Shown here: in pieces, positions 1 to 5,490 of the stretch
Layout: each line of letters opens with the position of its first letter
Position numbering within the stretch: the stretch's first letter is position 1
Assembly: GCA_023247955.1 (NCBI GenBank)
Contig: JAHFFL010000063.1
Span: forward strand, 1-6,776
Direction: 5' to 3'
Length of the DNA stretch: 6,776 nucleotides
Origin: Candidatus Omnitrophota bacterium
GTDB lineage: Bacteria; Omnitrophota; Gorgyraeia; 2-02-FULL-51-18
The notes under the pieces: model-generated
Databases searched by the model: none
Seen by the model: the letters and a program-made list of their open reading frames with translations, nothing else
What the model was told of the DNA's origin: nothing
Translations under genes and position numbers: made by a program

Positions 1-24
1 GCCGGATCGCCCTTTTCTTTAGTG

Positions 25-54
25 TTGCGGACTGCCCTTCCAATCCCTTAGAAT
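25..54 (+). promoter_or_regulatory. Possible sigma-70-type promoter placed for a leaderless transcript
   Basis: TAGAAT at 49-54 matches the TATAAT consensus at five of six positions. TTGCGG at 25-30 is a weak -35 element with an 18-base spacer. If used, transcription would begin at about 60-62, almost exactly on the ATG at 61, giving a leaderless message. That would fit the absence of a purine-rich Shine-Dalgarno before this ATG. Such boxes occur often by chance, and the 60 bases before the gene may instead be part of an upstream operon. Confidence 0.25.
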
Positions 55-60
55 GAGACA

Positions 61-1227
61 ATGCCAAAGGTTATGATCAAAAGGGCGATTGTCATTGTCC
101 TGGCGGTTCTTGCCGCCGCTATCCTTGGCGCGAGTTTCCTTTCTCGAAAAGCCCCGTCGTATCTCAAAAACTCCATTGAAAAGGCCCTGCAAAAGAAAGT
201 CCGTATCCGCGATATCCAGTACACTCTGCCGACGCATTTTGAGCTGAGTGGGGTGGAAATCCTGGAAGACGAGCCGTTTCGCGGAGAGCCGTCTTTCGAG
301 GCGGAGGAGATCAAGCTGAAGCTTTCGCCGCTGTCTCTCTCGAGACGTACGCTTGTGATCGATGCGCTGGAGATGCAAGGCGCGACGGTAGTGATACGCA
401 AGCTGAACGGAAAGCTTACTCACCCTTTTTCAAGCGTTGCTGCTCCGCCGCCGGTTTCATCCGCGGAAACGGGCCGTTTGCCGAGTGAACGTCAGAAGCG
501 AGCGGTGGGACTTGAGATCCGCAAGTTAAAGATTATCGACAGTTATTTCAAGCTGATCGACTACGATGTCGAGTCCAACGGTTTTGTCGTCGCCGCGGAC
601 CATATCCGCTCTGATATCGATCGCATTTCGCTGCCGCCGTCTTCAACGCCGACGCGCTACCGTCTCGAAGGCCGTCTGCTGCAGGGGAGGGAGGAAAAAC
701 CGGCCGGGCTCACTATCAACGGATGGACGGAGTTTGGGAGTTGGGACACGGACGTGTCGCTTGCGGCGAAAGGCGTTAAACTGCCTTATTTCCAGCCGTA
801 TTACAAGCTCGTGACTCAAGCGGTGATTCAAGAGGGCGCTGTGGATTTACGTGCGCTTTTCCGCATTGAGGGCAAAGAATTCGTTGGCAATATTGATTTT
901 GAGATAGTAGGATTACTGTTCAAAACTTACGAGCAGGGCGAGCTCCTCTTCGGCCTCAAGGCCGAGGAGATCCTCTCGTTTCTCAAGGATTCGTCGGGAC
1001 GCTTGCGGTTTCCGGTTAATTTCCACTGGAATATGGCCGACCGGTCGGTCAGGCCGCGCGAGGTTATTCGCAAGAGCATCGAGAAATCGCTCAAACAAAC
1101 CGTGATCGGGAACGTCGGCCGTATCGTGCAGGGAGCCGCGCGCAAGCTCGGCGAGGAAGAGCCCGAAAAAGAAAAAGACCGCGTCGAAGAAGCGGTCAAA
1201 AAGATCAAAGATTTTTTGAAATACTAA
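61..1227 (+). CDS. AsmA-like envelope protein with N-terminal membrane anchor
   Basis: A 388-residue protein. Residues about 8-28 form one hydrophobic segment after a short basic start (Lys3, Lys7, Arg8), so it is an N-terminal anchor or uncleaved signal with the rest in the periplasm. The stretch just after it, about residues 31-70 (LKNSIEKALQKKVRIRDIQY followed by a LSGVEIL strand), is the typical AsmA-family beginning: a helix, then a strand describing a form of the bilayer-facing beta-sheet. The middle is beta-rich with regularly alternating hydrophobics. The last 25 residues or so are highly charged Lys/Glu and helical. AsmA-like proteins span the periplasm and take part in outer membrane assembly or intermembrane lipid traffic; the exact role of this short version is unknown. 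ATG at 61 is used; an in-frame ATG at 73 is an equally plausible start because neither has a convincing Shine-Dalgarno. A tRNA gene begins 10 bases after the stop, with no terminator seen between them. Confidence 0.7.
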   Translation: MPKVMIKRAIVIVLAVLAAAILGASFLSRKAPSYLKNSIEKALQKKVRIRDIQYTLPTHFELSGVEILEDEPFRGEPSFEAEEIKLKLSPLSLSRRTLVIDALEMQGATVVIRKLNGKLTHPFSSVAAPPPVSSAETGRLPSERQKRAVGLEIRKLKIIDSYFKLIDYDVESNGFVVAADHIRSDIDRISLPPSSTPTRYRLEGRLLQGREEKPAGLTINGWTEFGSWDTDVSLAAKGVKLPYFQPYYKLVTQAVIQEGAVDLRALFRIEGKEFVGNIDFEIVGLLFKTYEQGELLFGLKAEEILSFLKDSSGRLRFPVNFHWNMADRSVRPREVIRKSIEKSLKQTVIGNVGRIVQGAARKLGEEEPEKEKDRVEEAVKKIKDFLKY

Positions 1228-1237
1228 AAAAGTTCAC

Positions 1238-1309
1238 GGCGGCTATGGTGTAGTGGTAGCACGAGAGATTGTGGCTCTCTTAGCACGGGTTCGAATCCCG
1301 TTAGTCGCC
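1238..1309 (+). tRNA. tRNA-His(GUG)
   Basis: A full cloverleaf can be folded. The acceptor stem GGCGGCTA (1238-1245) pairs with TAGTCGCC (1302-1309), eight pairs including the extra G-1:C73 that is diagnostic for histidine tRNA; one G-T pair is tolerated. The D stem is GTGT/GCAC (1248-1251/1259-1262) with loop AGTGGTA. The anticodon stem AGAGA/TCTCT (1264-1268/1276-1280) closes the loop TTGTGGC, with anticodon GTG at 1271-1273. The T stem ACGGG/CCCGT (1285-1289/1297-1301) closes the loop TTCGAAT. After C73 the genome reads CAT, so the 3' CCA is not encoded and must be added by a nucleotidyltransferase. It lies between two protein genes; no separate promoter is obvious. Confidence 0.95.
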
Positions 1310-1347
1310 CATCCTAATTTATTTTTTGGGCAAGCAAAAAAAATCCG

Positions 1348-3165
1348 ATGAATATCCTGGGAATCTCCGCTTTTTATCATGACAGCGCGGCCTGCCTCGT
1401 GCGGGACGGCGAGATCACGGCCGCCGCGCAGGAGGAGCGCTTCACGCGCAAAAAACACGACCAGGCGTTTCCCGATCACGCGATCGACTATTGCCTCGCC
1501 GCCGGCCGCATCGATTTGAAAGACATCGGCCTCGTCGTGTTTTACGAGAAGCCGTTTCTTAAATTTGAACGCTTGCTTGAGACCTACCTTTCTTTCGCTC
1601 CCCGGGGGCTGGGGTCGTTCATCAAGGCGATGCCGGTGTGGATCAAGCAGAAACTCTGGATCAAGGACCTCATCGAGGAAAGGATCCGCTTCAAAGGCAA
1701 AATCCTTTTTACCGAGCATCACGAGTCGCACGCGGCCTCGGCATTTTTCCCCTCGCCGTTTGAGACTGCCGCGGTGCTCACGATGGACGGCGTCGGCGAA
1801 TGGGCGACGTCCAGCGTTTCCATTGGAAAGGACAATAAGCTCACGCTGCTTAAAGAAATCCACTTTCCGCACTCCCTGGGACTGCTTTATTCGGCGTTCA
1901 CGACCTACACGGGATTTAAAGTCAATTCGGGCGAATACAAAGTCATGGGGCTGGCCCCTTACGGAGAGCCCCGGTACAAAGACGTGATCCTTAAGGAACT
2001 CCTCGATTTGAAGGAAGACGGTTCTTTCAAGCTGAACATGGAGTATTTCAATTACTGCGTGGGCCTCACGATGACCAGCGAAAAATTTCACCGGCTCTTC
2101 GGCGGCCCGCCGCGAAGACCCGAGACCAAGCTCACCCAGCGCGAAATGGACCTGGCGCGGTCGGTGCAGGACGTGACCGAAGAAGTGATGCTTCGCATGG
2201 CGCGGCATATCCGGAAAAGCACGGGGCAGAAAAATCTGTGTCTCGCCGGGGGCGTGGCGCTCAACTGCGTCGGCAACGGCAAGGTCCTAAGAGAGAATAT
2301 TTTTGAAAATATTTGGATACAGCCCGCGGCCGGAGACGCGGGGGGAGCGCTCGGCGCCGCTTTGTTCGGCTGGTACGATTATCTGGGCAACAAACGCTCG
2401 GCCAATGGAAGGAAAGACTCCTTGAAAGGGTCGTATCTTGGCCCTGAGTTTAAAGATGAAGCGATTGAAAAATTCCTCGCCGGCCGCCAAATCCCTTTTG
2501 TGGAACTTCGCGAAGAGCAGATTCCTGAGAAGGTCGCCGACCTAATCGCCTCCGAAAACGTCATCGGCTGGTTCCAGGGCCGCATGGAGTTTGGCCCACG
2601 CGCGCTCGGCGCGCGCTCCATCATCGGAGACGCCCGCTCTCCCAAGATGCAGTCGGTGATGAACCTGAAGATCAAATACCGCGAGAGCTTCCGGCCGTTC
2701 GCGCCGTCGGTGATCCGTGAAAAGGTCTCGGAATATTTTGAGCTGGAGAAGGACAGCCCCTACATGCTGCTTGTCGCGCCCGTGAAACAGTCCCAGAGAC
2801 GCGCGATGTCTCCGGAGGAAAAAAAGCTTTTCGGCATCGAGAAGCTGAACGTCGCGCGCTCGACCATCCCGGCCGTCACGCACGTCGATTATTCGGCAAG
2901 GATACAGACCGTCGATGAGGAGACGAACGGGCTCTATTACCGCGTGATCAAAAGATTTCAGGAAAAATACGGCTGCGGCGTCGTCGTGAACACGTCGTTT
3001 AACGTGCGCGGCGAGCCGCTGGTCTGCACGCCCGAAGAGGCCTACCGCTGTTTCATGAGGACGGAGATGGATTATCTCATGATCGGAAGTTACCTGCTCG
3101 ACAAAAAAGCCCAGCCCGCGCTCCGCGGCGATACCGATTGGAAAAAAACCTTTGAGCTGGACTAG
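1348..3165 (+). CDS. NodU/CmcH-family O-carbamoyltransferase
   Basis: A 605-residue cytoplasmic enzyme, normal full length for the family. It moves the carbamoyl group of carbamoyl phosphate, by way of an ATP-derived carbamoyl-adenylate, to a hydroxyl of a sugar or natural product. The N-terminal Kae1-like domain begins with MNILGISAFYHDSAAC, carries HHESHAASA at 124-132, DGVGEW at 147-152, SGEYKVMGLAPYG at 194-206, LAGGVALNCVGNG at 299-311 and PAAGDAGGALGAAL at 326-339. The C-terminal YrdC-like domain has EFGPRALGARSI at 414-425, FRPFAPSV at 448-455 and VNTSFNVRGEPL at 547-558. All the recognisable metal, nucleotide and carbamoyl-phosphate motifs look intact. The canonical N-terminus fixes the start although the Shine-Dalgarno is poor. 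The acceptor is unknown; a downstream SxtJ-like gene suggests the surface-polysaccharide or secondary-metabolite subgroup, but no glycosyltransferase is visible here. Confidence 0.95.
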   Translation: MNILGISAFYHDSAACLVRDGEITAAAQEERFTRKKHDQAFPDHAIDYCLAAGRIDLKDIGLVVFYEKPFLKFERLLETYLSFAPRGLGSFIKAMPVWIKQKLWIKDLIEERIRFKGKILFTEHHESHAASAFFPSPFETAAVLTMDGVGEWATSSVSIGKDNKLTLLKEIHFPHSLGLLYSAFTTYTGFKVNSGEYKVMGLAPYGEPRYKDVILKELLDLKEDGSFKLNMEYFNYCVGLTMTSEKFHRLFGGPPRRPETKLTQREMDLARSVQDVTEEVMLRMARHIRKSTGQKNLCLAGGVALNCVGNGKVLRENIFENIWIQPAAGDAGGALGAALFGWYDYLGNKRSANGRKDSLKGSYLGPEFKDEAIEKFLAGRQIPFVELREEQIPEKVADLIASENVIGWFQGRMEFGPRALGARSIIGDARSPKMQSVMNLKIKYRESFRPFAPSVIREKVSEYFELEKDSPYMLLVAPVKQSQRRAMSPEEKKLFGIEKLNVARSTIPAVTHVDYSARIQTVDEETNGLYYRVIKRFQEKYGCGVVVNTSFNVRGEPLVCTPEEAYRCFMRTEMDYLMIGSYLLDKKAQPALRGDTDWKKTFELD

Positions 3166-3182
3166 CCTGCCCCACCCTATGC

Positions 3183-3361
3183 CCCGTCTTGTCTCTTTGC
3201 TTTCAGGTCCTGTGGCTTGTTTGGTAAATGCCGGGATTCTCGGCAAAATAAAAAAACTCGCGCTAGGACGCGCTCAGACAGTTTTTATTTTGCCGCTTCC
3301 CGGGGCATTTGACCAAACAAGCCACAAGCCGGACCAATGGAAAGCAAAGAAACAAGACGGG
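3183..3361. repeat. Large imperfect inverted repeat (long hairpin 1)
   Basis: The two arms can be traced base by base. CCCGTCTTGT (3183-3192) pairs with ACAAGACGGG (3352-3361); TCTTTGCTTTC (3194-3204) with GAAAGCAAAGA (3340-3350); TGTGGCTTGTTTGGT (3211-3225) with ACCAAACAAGCCACA (3312-3326); AAATGCC (3226-3232) with GGCATTT (3304-3310); CGGCAAAATAAAAA (3241-3254) with TTTTTATTTTGCCG (3282-3295). The tip lies near 3260-3275. This is far longer than an intrinsic terminator and lacks a terminal T-run. It could be a palindromic repeat element, a structured RNA, or an elaborate 3' end for the carbamoyltransferase message. The open reading frames that cross it are by-products of the symmetry. Confidence 0.9.
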
Positions 3362-3379
3362 ACAATAATTCGCCGGTGG

Positions 3380-3613
3380 CCAGCCCCGCAGTCTCAAATC
3401 CCCGATGGCGACTTGAAGTTTTCTGAAGCGCTTATGACCTTGTCTGTAAAAGCTGTGGGGAGACGTCAAAAAAGCCATAAGCTTATCTTGGCCCCTTGCT
3501 TTTTTGGCGAGGGGCCTGCCTGCCGGCAGGCAGGCATCCCCAGCTTTTACAGACAGGGTCATGCGAAGAAAACTTCACTGGAGCCGGAGGGGAGGTTGAG
3601 ACTGCGGGGCTGG
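3380..3613. repeat. Large imperfect inverted repeat (long hairpin 2)
   Basis: A second, unrelated foldback starts 18 bases after the first ends. CCAGCCCCGCAGTCTCAA (3380-3397) pairs perfectly with 3596-3613. GAAGTTTTCT (3415-3424) pairs with AGAAAACTTC (3567-3576), and TGTCTGTAAAAGCT (3441-3454) with AGCTTTTACAGACA (3542-3555). Inside, CGTCAAAAAAGC near 3464-3475 can pair with GCTTTTTTGGCG near 3498-3509 with one G-T, and a perfect 22-base palindrome occupies 3514-3535. Weaker complementarity (CCGG, 3373-3376 with 3621-3624) extends the outer edge. The two arms differ by scattered substitutions and small gaps, so this is not an assembly foldback. Together with the first hairpin it fills the gap between the carbamoyltransferase and the SxtJ-like gene. 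Confidence 0.9.
3514..3535. repeat. Perfect 22-base GC-rich palindrome
   Basis: The half-site GCCTGCCTGCC is followed immediately by its exact reverse complement GGCAGGCAGGC, with the axis between 3524 and 3525 and no spacer. It is embedded in the right-hand part of the inner loop of the second large hairpin, next to GGGGCC, which can pair with GGCCCC near 3490-3495. From memory, closely similar CCTGCC/GGCAGG palindromes recur in genomes of candidate-phyla bacteria; that recollection is not tested here. Confidence 0.95.
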
Positions 3614-3645
3614 GTGGTGGCCGGGCAGGACCCGTTCCAAGGTTT

Positions 3646-3650
3646 GGAGG
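3646..3650 (+). promoter_or_regulatory. Strong Shine-Dalgarno of the SxtJ-like gene
   Basis: GGAGG followed by TG, eight bases before the ATG at 3659. It fixes that start and shows that coding resumes directly after the second long hairpin. Confidence 0.8.
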
Positions 3651-3658
3651 TGTAGCAT

Positions 3659-4084
3659 ATGACCTGGCTTAATGAAATTAGAAGCGAGCTTAGGAGTATT
3701 CCAAGCGGGGCGAAAGATCTCCGCAAATTCGGGTTGACGCTGGGCATCGCATTTGGATTGCTGGGGGCCTGGACTACTTGGCGGCACAAGAGCTTTTCGG
3801 TTTATCTTCTGGGGATCTCGGCGTTCTTCCTTATATCTAGTTGGTTTGCGCCCCGGGTGCTTCGCCCTATACAAAAAGCATGGATGGCGCTGGCGCTCGT
3901 GATAGGTGGTGTGATGTCGCGTGTCCTGCTCGCCGTGATGTTTTACCTGGTACTGACGCCGCTAGCCGTCGTCTCAAGGATTTTTGGCAAGCGTTTCCTG
4001 GACAGGACGTTTCGTGATACCAAAGACTCCGCCTGGAAACCTCACGAACCCCGTGACCGCGACTCCTACGAGAGACAATTTTAG
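3659..4084 (+). CDS. SxtJ-like small integral membrane protein
   Basis: A 141-residue protein with hydrophobic segments at about 24-41, 46-63 and 73-105, the last long enough for one tilted or two short spans. The soluble tail ends in DSAWKPHE and SYERQF, a C-terminal pattern I associate with SxtJ-family proteins, named after a gene of the cyanobacterial saxitoxin cluster. The biochemical role of the family is not established; it is found beside NodU/CmcH-type carbamoyltransferases, as here. That neighbourhood and the tail motif are the basis of the call. In many such loci I would expect a roughly 50-residue single-span DUF5989 protein between the two genes; none is visible. Its TAG stop shares its G with the GTG start of the downstream sigma factor. 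Confidence 0.75.
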   Translation: MTWLNEIRSELRSIPSGAKDLRKFGLTLGIAFGLLGAWTTWRHKSFSVYLLGISAFFLISSWFAPRVLRPIQKAWMALALVIGGVMSRVLLAVMFYLVLTPLAVVSRIFGKRFLDRTFRDTKDSAWKPHEPRDRDSYERQF

Positions 4085-4668
4085 TGCCGCCAGACCCGGA
4101 CTGGGTTTGTATCGAGCGGTTTTACGGCGGCGAACCTTCGGCATTTAATGAGCTTTTTAAAAAACATAAGACCCGCGTTCTTAATTTAGCTTTTCGTTTC
4201 GTCAGAAACAGGCAGACCGCCGAGGATATCGCCCAGGAGGTATTCATCAAGATTTACGAGAAGAAATTTCATTTTGATTCAAGCGCGAAGTTTTCGACGT
4301 GGCTTTACAAAGTAACCGTTAACGCTTCCATTGACCGGACGAGAAAAAAGAGTTTTTTTGATCGTTCTCTTGATAAGACGGAAACGGACGATGAAGGAGG
4401 AGGTAAGACCCTGCTTGAAGCCTTGAGCGATTCCTCCGCCATTTCACCGGCAGATACCGTGGCGAGTGAAGAAGTAAAGAATCTTGTCCAAATGGAAATT
4501 CAAAAGCTCCCCGAAAGACTAAAAGCGCCCATTCTTTTGCGCCATTTTGAAAATCTCTCCTACAAAGAAGTAGCACAGATTCTCGGAATCACCGCAAAAG
4601 CCGTAGAACGAAAAATCTACCACGCCAAAGAAATTCTCCGCCAGAAGCTCTCGAAGCACTTATCCTAA
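4084..4668 (+). CDS. ECF-type RNA polymerase sigma factor (RpoE/CnrH-like)
   Basis: A 194-residue two-domain sigma factor, the usual ECF length. Region 2 spans about residues 18-90 (SAFNELFKKH, then AEDIAQEVFIKIYEK at 47-60, the core-binding and -10 recognition helices, then FSTWLYKVTVNASIDRTRKK). A polar, acidic linker with a DDEGGG stretch covers about 91-133. Region 4 is about 135-190, with the helix-turn-helix LSYKEVAQILGITAKAVERK that recognises the -35 element. GTG at 4084 is chosen because region 2 then begins the normal 15-20 residues in; there is no good ATG nearby and the ribosome binding site is weak (GAGAG about ten bases upstream). The one-base TAGTG overlap with the SxtJ-like gene suggests translational coupling. 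The anti-sigma gene lies after an intervening small gene, and the sigma factor is most likely held inactive by it. Its target is probably its own module and the efflux genes. Confidence 0.92.
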   Translation: MPPDPDWVCIERFYGGEPSAFNELFKKHKTRVLNLAFRFVRNRQTAEDIAQEVFIKIYEKKFHFDSSAKFSTWLYKVTVNASIDRTRKKSFFDRSLDKTETDDEGGGKTLLEALSDSSAISPADTVASEEVKNLVQMEIQKLPERLKAPILLRHFENLSYKEVAQILGITAKAVERKIYHAKEILRQKLSKHLS

Positions 4669-4697
4669 GTCGTTTCATTTAAATAAGATATAAATTT

Positions 4698-4721
4698 TTT
4701 GGGGGGTCTTTCCCCTCCAAA
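4698..4721 (+). terminator. Hairpin after the sigma gene: weak terminator or attenuator
   Basis: TTTGG-GGGG (4698-4706) pairs with CCCC-T-CCAAA (4712-4721), with one bulged T at 4716 and a TCTTT loop. The stem has nine pairs and is preceded by AAATTT. What follows is ATTGTTT rather than a clean T-run, so full termination is doubtful. It sits in the 111-base gap between the sigma factor and the exported peptide (4669-4779). That gap also holds an A/T-rich stretch with TATAAA at 4689-4694 and the 8-base palindrome AACTAGTT at 4732-4739, but no convincing ECF-type or vegetative promoter that I can point to. Confidence 0.35.
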
Positions 4722-4762
4722 TTGTTTAACTAACTAGTTGGAAAAGACTCGCAACTCTTAAT

Positions 4763-4772
4763 AGGAGGAGGG
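4763..4772 (+). promoter_or_regulatory. Very strong Shine-Dalgarno of the exported peptide gene
   Basis: AGGAGGAGGG, seven bases before the ATG at 4780, is the best ribosome binding site in the window. It is the main reason to believe the short reading frame that follows and suggests the peptide is made in large amounts relative to its neighbours. Confidence 0.85.
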
Positions 4773-4779
4773 ATTTAAC

Positions 4780-4959
4780 ATGAAAAGGCTACTGGGATTG
4801 GTCGCAGTTCTGGTGGTGCTGGGTGGGACGCCCGTCTATGCAAATGATGCGGCTTCAAGCGGGAAGCCTCTACCATTCATCCGGTTCTCCGAGGCTCCGG
4901 AAAACCACGGCGCCCCGCAGCGTGTTCTTCAGCATCGCTATGAGGAGTACCGCTCGTAA
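4780..4959 (+). CDS. Small exported peptide of unknown function (59 residues)
   Basis: Starts MKRLLGLVAV, continues with a hydrophobic core and ends the signal region in TPVYA followed by NDAASS, a textbook Sec signal peptide with an A-x-A-like cleavage context (VYA) after residue 21. The mature product would have about 38 residues, with polar and aromatic content: KPLPFIRF, then EAPENHGAPQ, then QHRYEEYRS at the C-terminus. It has two His, no Cys and no Met after the signal. I do not recognise the family. A very strong Shine-Dalgarno, a position between an ECF sigma factor and its anti-sigma factor, and the clean signal peptide make it a real gene despite its size. Possible roles, all inferred: periplasmic metal binder, modulator of the sensor or anti-sigma factor, or a stress-induced secreted effector. 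It is followed by 60 bases before the anti-sigma ATG. Confidence 0.75.
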   Translation: MKRLLGLVAVLVVLGGTPVYANDAASSGKPLPFIRFSEAPENHGAPQRVLQHRYEEYRS

Positions 4960-4988
4960 ATATCTGGGGGGTTTTGGTCGATTCATTC

Positions 4989-5000
4989 GTTTAATTAAAC
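4989..5000. promoter_or_regulatory. 12-base A/T-rich perfect palindrome upstream of the anti-sigma gene
   Basis: GTTTAATTAAAC reads the same on both strands and lies 20 bases before the anti-sigma ATG. The overlapping CGTTT (4988-4992) and AAACG (5001-5005) can also form a small hairpin. It could be an operator for a dimeric regulator or a local RNA fold; chance is possible in an A/T-rich leader. Confidence 0.35.
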
Positions 5001-5006
5001 AAACGT

Positions 5007-5010
5007 GAGG
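5007..5010 (+). promoter_or_regulatory. Shine-Dalgarno that decides the anti-sigma start
   Basis: GAGG, nine bases before the ATG at 5020, supports that ATG over the in-frame GTG at 5005, which overlaps this site and has no Shine-Dalgarno of its own. Confidence 0.6.
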
Positions 5011-5019
5011 ATAGGAATC

Positions 5020-5490
5020 ATGGGCTGCAAAGATTATCGAAAAAAGTTATATCTGGGCGATCAAGACAAAGACCTCCTGGCGCATCTTGAGAATTGTCCC
5101 GGATGCCGAAAAGAATCCAAATCAATCGAGGTATTGGATGGTTTCCTGAAAGGGTCTTTTTCTACCATTGAGCCCTCAAAAGATTTTGAACGTGTTTTTT
5201 GGCGGAAGATTCTTGAAAGACAAAAGGAGCCCTGGTTTGTCCGGGTTCTCAAGGATCTCGAATCTTTTGTGCCTTTTCCAACGCCGGCTCAGGCTGCGGC
5301 ATTTGTGCTTACGGCTTTCTTGATCGGAGGTACGGGAGGCGTGGTCTCCGCGATGGGCGCGGGGCAGGAGACAGGAAACCCTTCGGTCTCGGGGCGTTCG
5401 CTGTCCGGTTTTGGGGAATTCAAAGGCATGCCCGCGACTTCCGTAGCGGCCGCCTATCTCAAGGTATTGGAGGAGGGCCAAACCGCATGA
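5020..5490 (+). CDS. Zinc-finger anti-sigma factor with one membrane span
   Basis: A 156-residue protein from the ATG at 5020. The cytoplasmic N-terminus has Cys3, then HLENCPGC with His22, Cys26 and Cys29: the Cys...HxxxCxxC signature of zinc-containing anti-sigma domains (zf-HC2), which clamp ECF sigma factors. An amphipathic, aromatic linker follows (RVFWRKILERQKEPWF, about residues 58-73). A hydrophobic segment at about 91-110 (AQAAAFVLTAFLIGGTGGVV) is the single membrane span. The remaining 45 residues or so would be periplasmic, a place for contact with the downstream sensor. The gene lies downstream of the sigma factor and overlaps the CnrX-like gene by ATGA, so the three probably form one regulatory unit in which the periplasmic signal leads to release of the sigma factor. 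The HxxxCxxC site can respond to thiol oxidation in some relatives; whether it does here cannot be told. Confidence 0.88.
   Translation: MGCKDYRKKLYLGDQDKDLLAHLENCPGCRKESKSIEVLDGFLKGSFSTIEPSKDFERVFWRKILERQKEPWFVRVLKDLESFVPFPTPAQAAAFVLTAFLIGGTGGVVSAMGAGQETGNPSVSGRSLSGFGEFKGMPATSVAAAYLKVLEEGQTA

Noticed and set aside
1243..2208. 321-codon reading frame on the - strand, with another of 234 codons at 2542-3246
   Set aside because: Both lie antisense to the well-supported carbamoyltransferase, and the first also crosses the tRNA gene. The peptides are Arg/His-rich with no recognisable motifs, as expected for shadows of GC-biased codons.
3478..3487. ATAAGCTTAT palindrome inside the second hairpin as a regulatory operator
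   Set aside because: It lies in the inner loop of a larger foldback in non-coding sequence and ten-base A/T-rich palindromes arise easily; nothing ties it to a gene start.
3183..3613. CRISPR array or insertion sequence in the long gap
   Set aside because: The repeats are inverted, not direct and regularly spaced, and no transposase or its remnant is readable in any frame. A non-autonomous element remains possible but no target duplication is evident.
3152..3655. Open reading frame of 167 codons on the + strand through the gap after the carbamoyltransferase, and a 99-codon one on the - strand at 3263-3562
   Set aside because: Both run through the two foldbacks and contain mirrored peptides made by the inverted repeats (for example MTLSVKA on both strands, and CRQAG versus CLPAGR from the palindrome). 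There is no sensible start signal or domain.
4823..5008. 61-codon + strand reading frame overlapping the exported peptide
   Set aside because: It is in another frame, lacks a ribosome binding site, and its product has no signal or domain. The frame starting at 4780 has a strong Shine-Dalgarno and a signal peptide.
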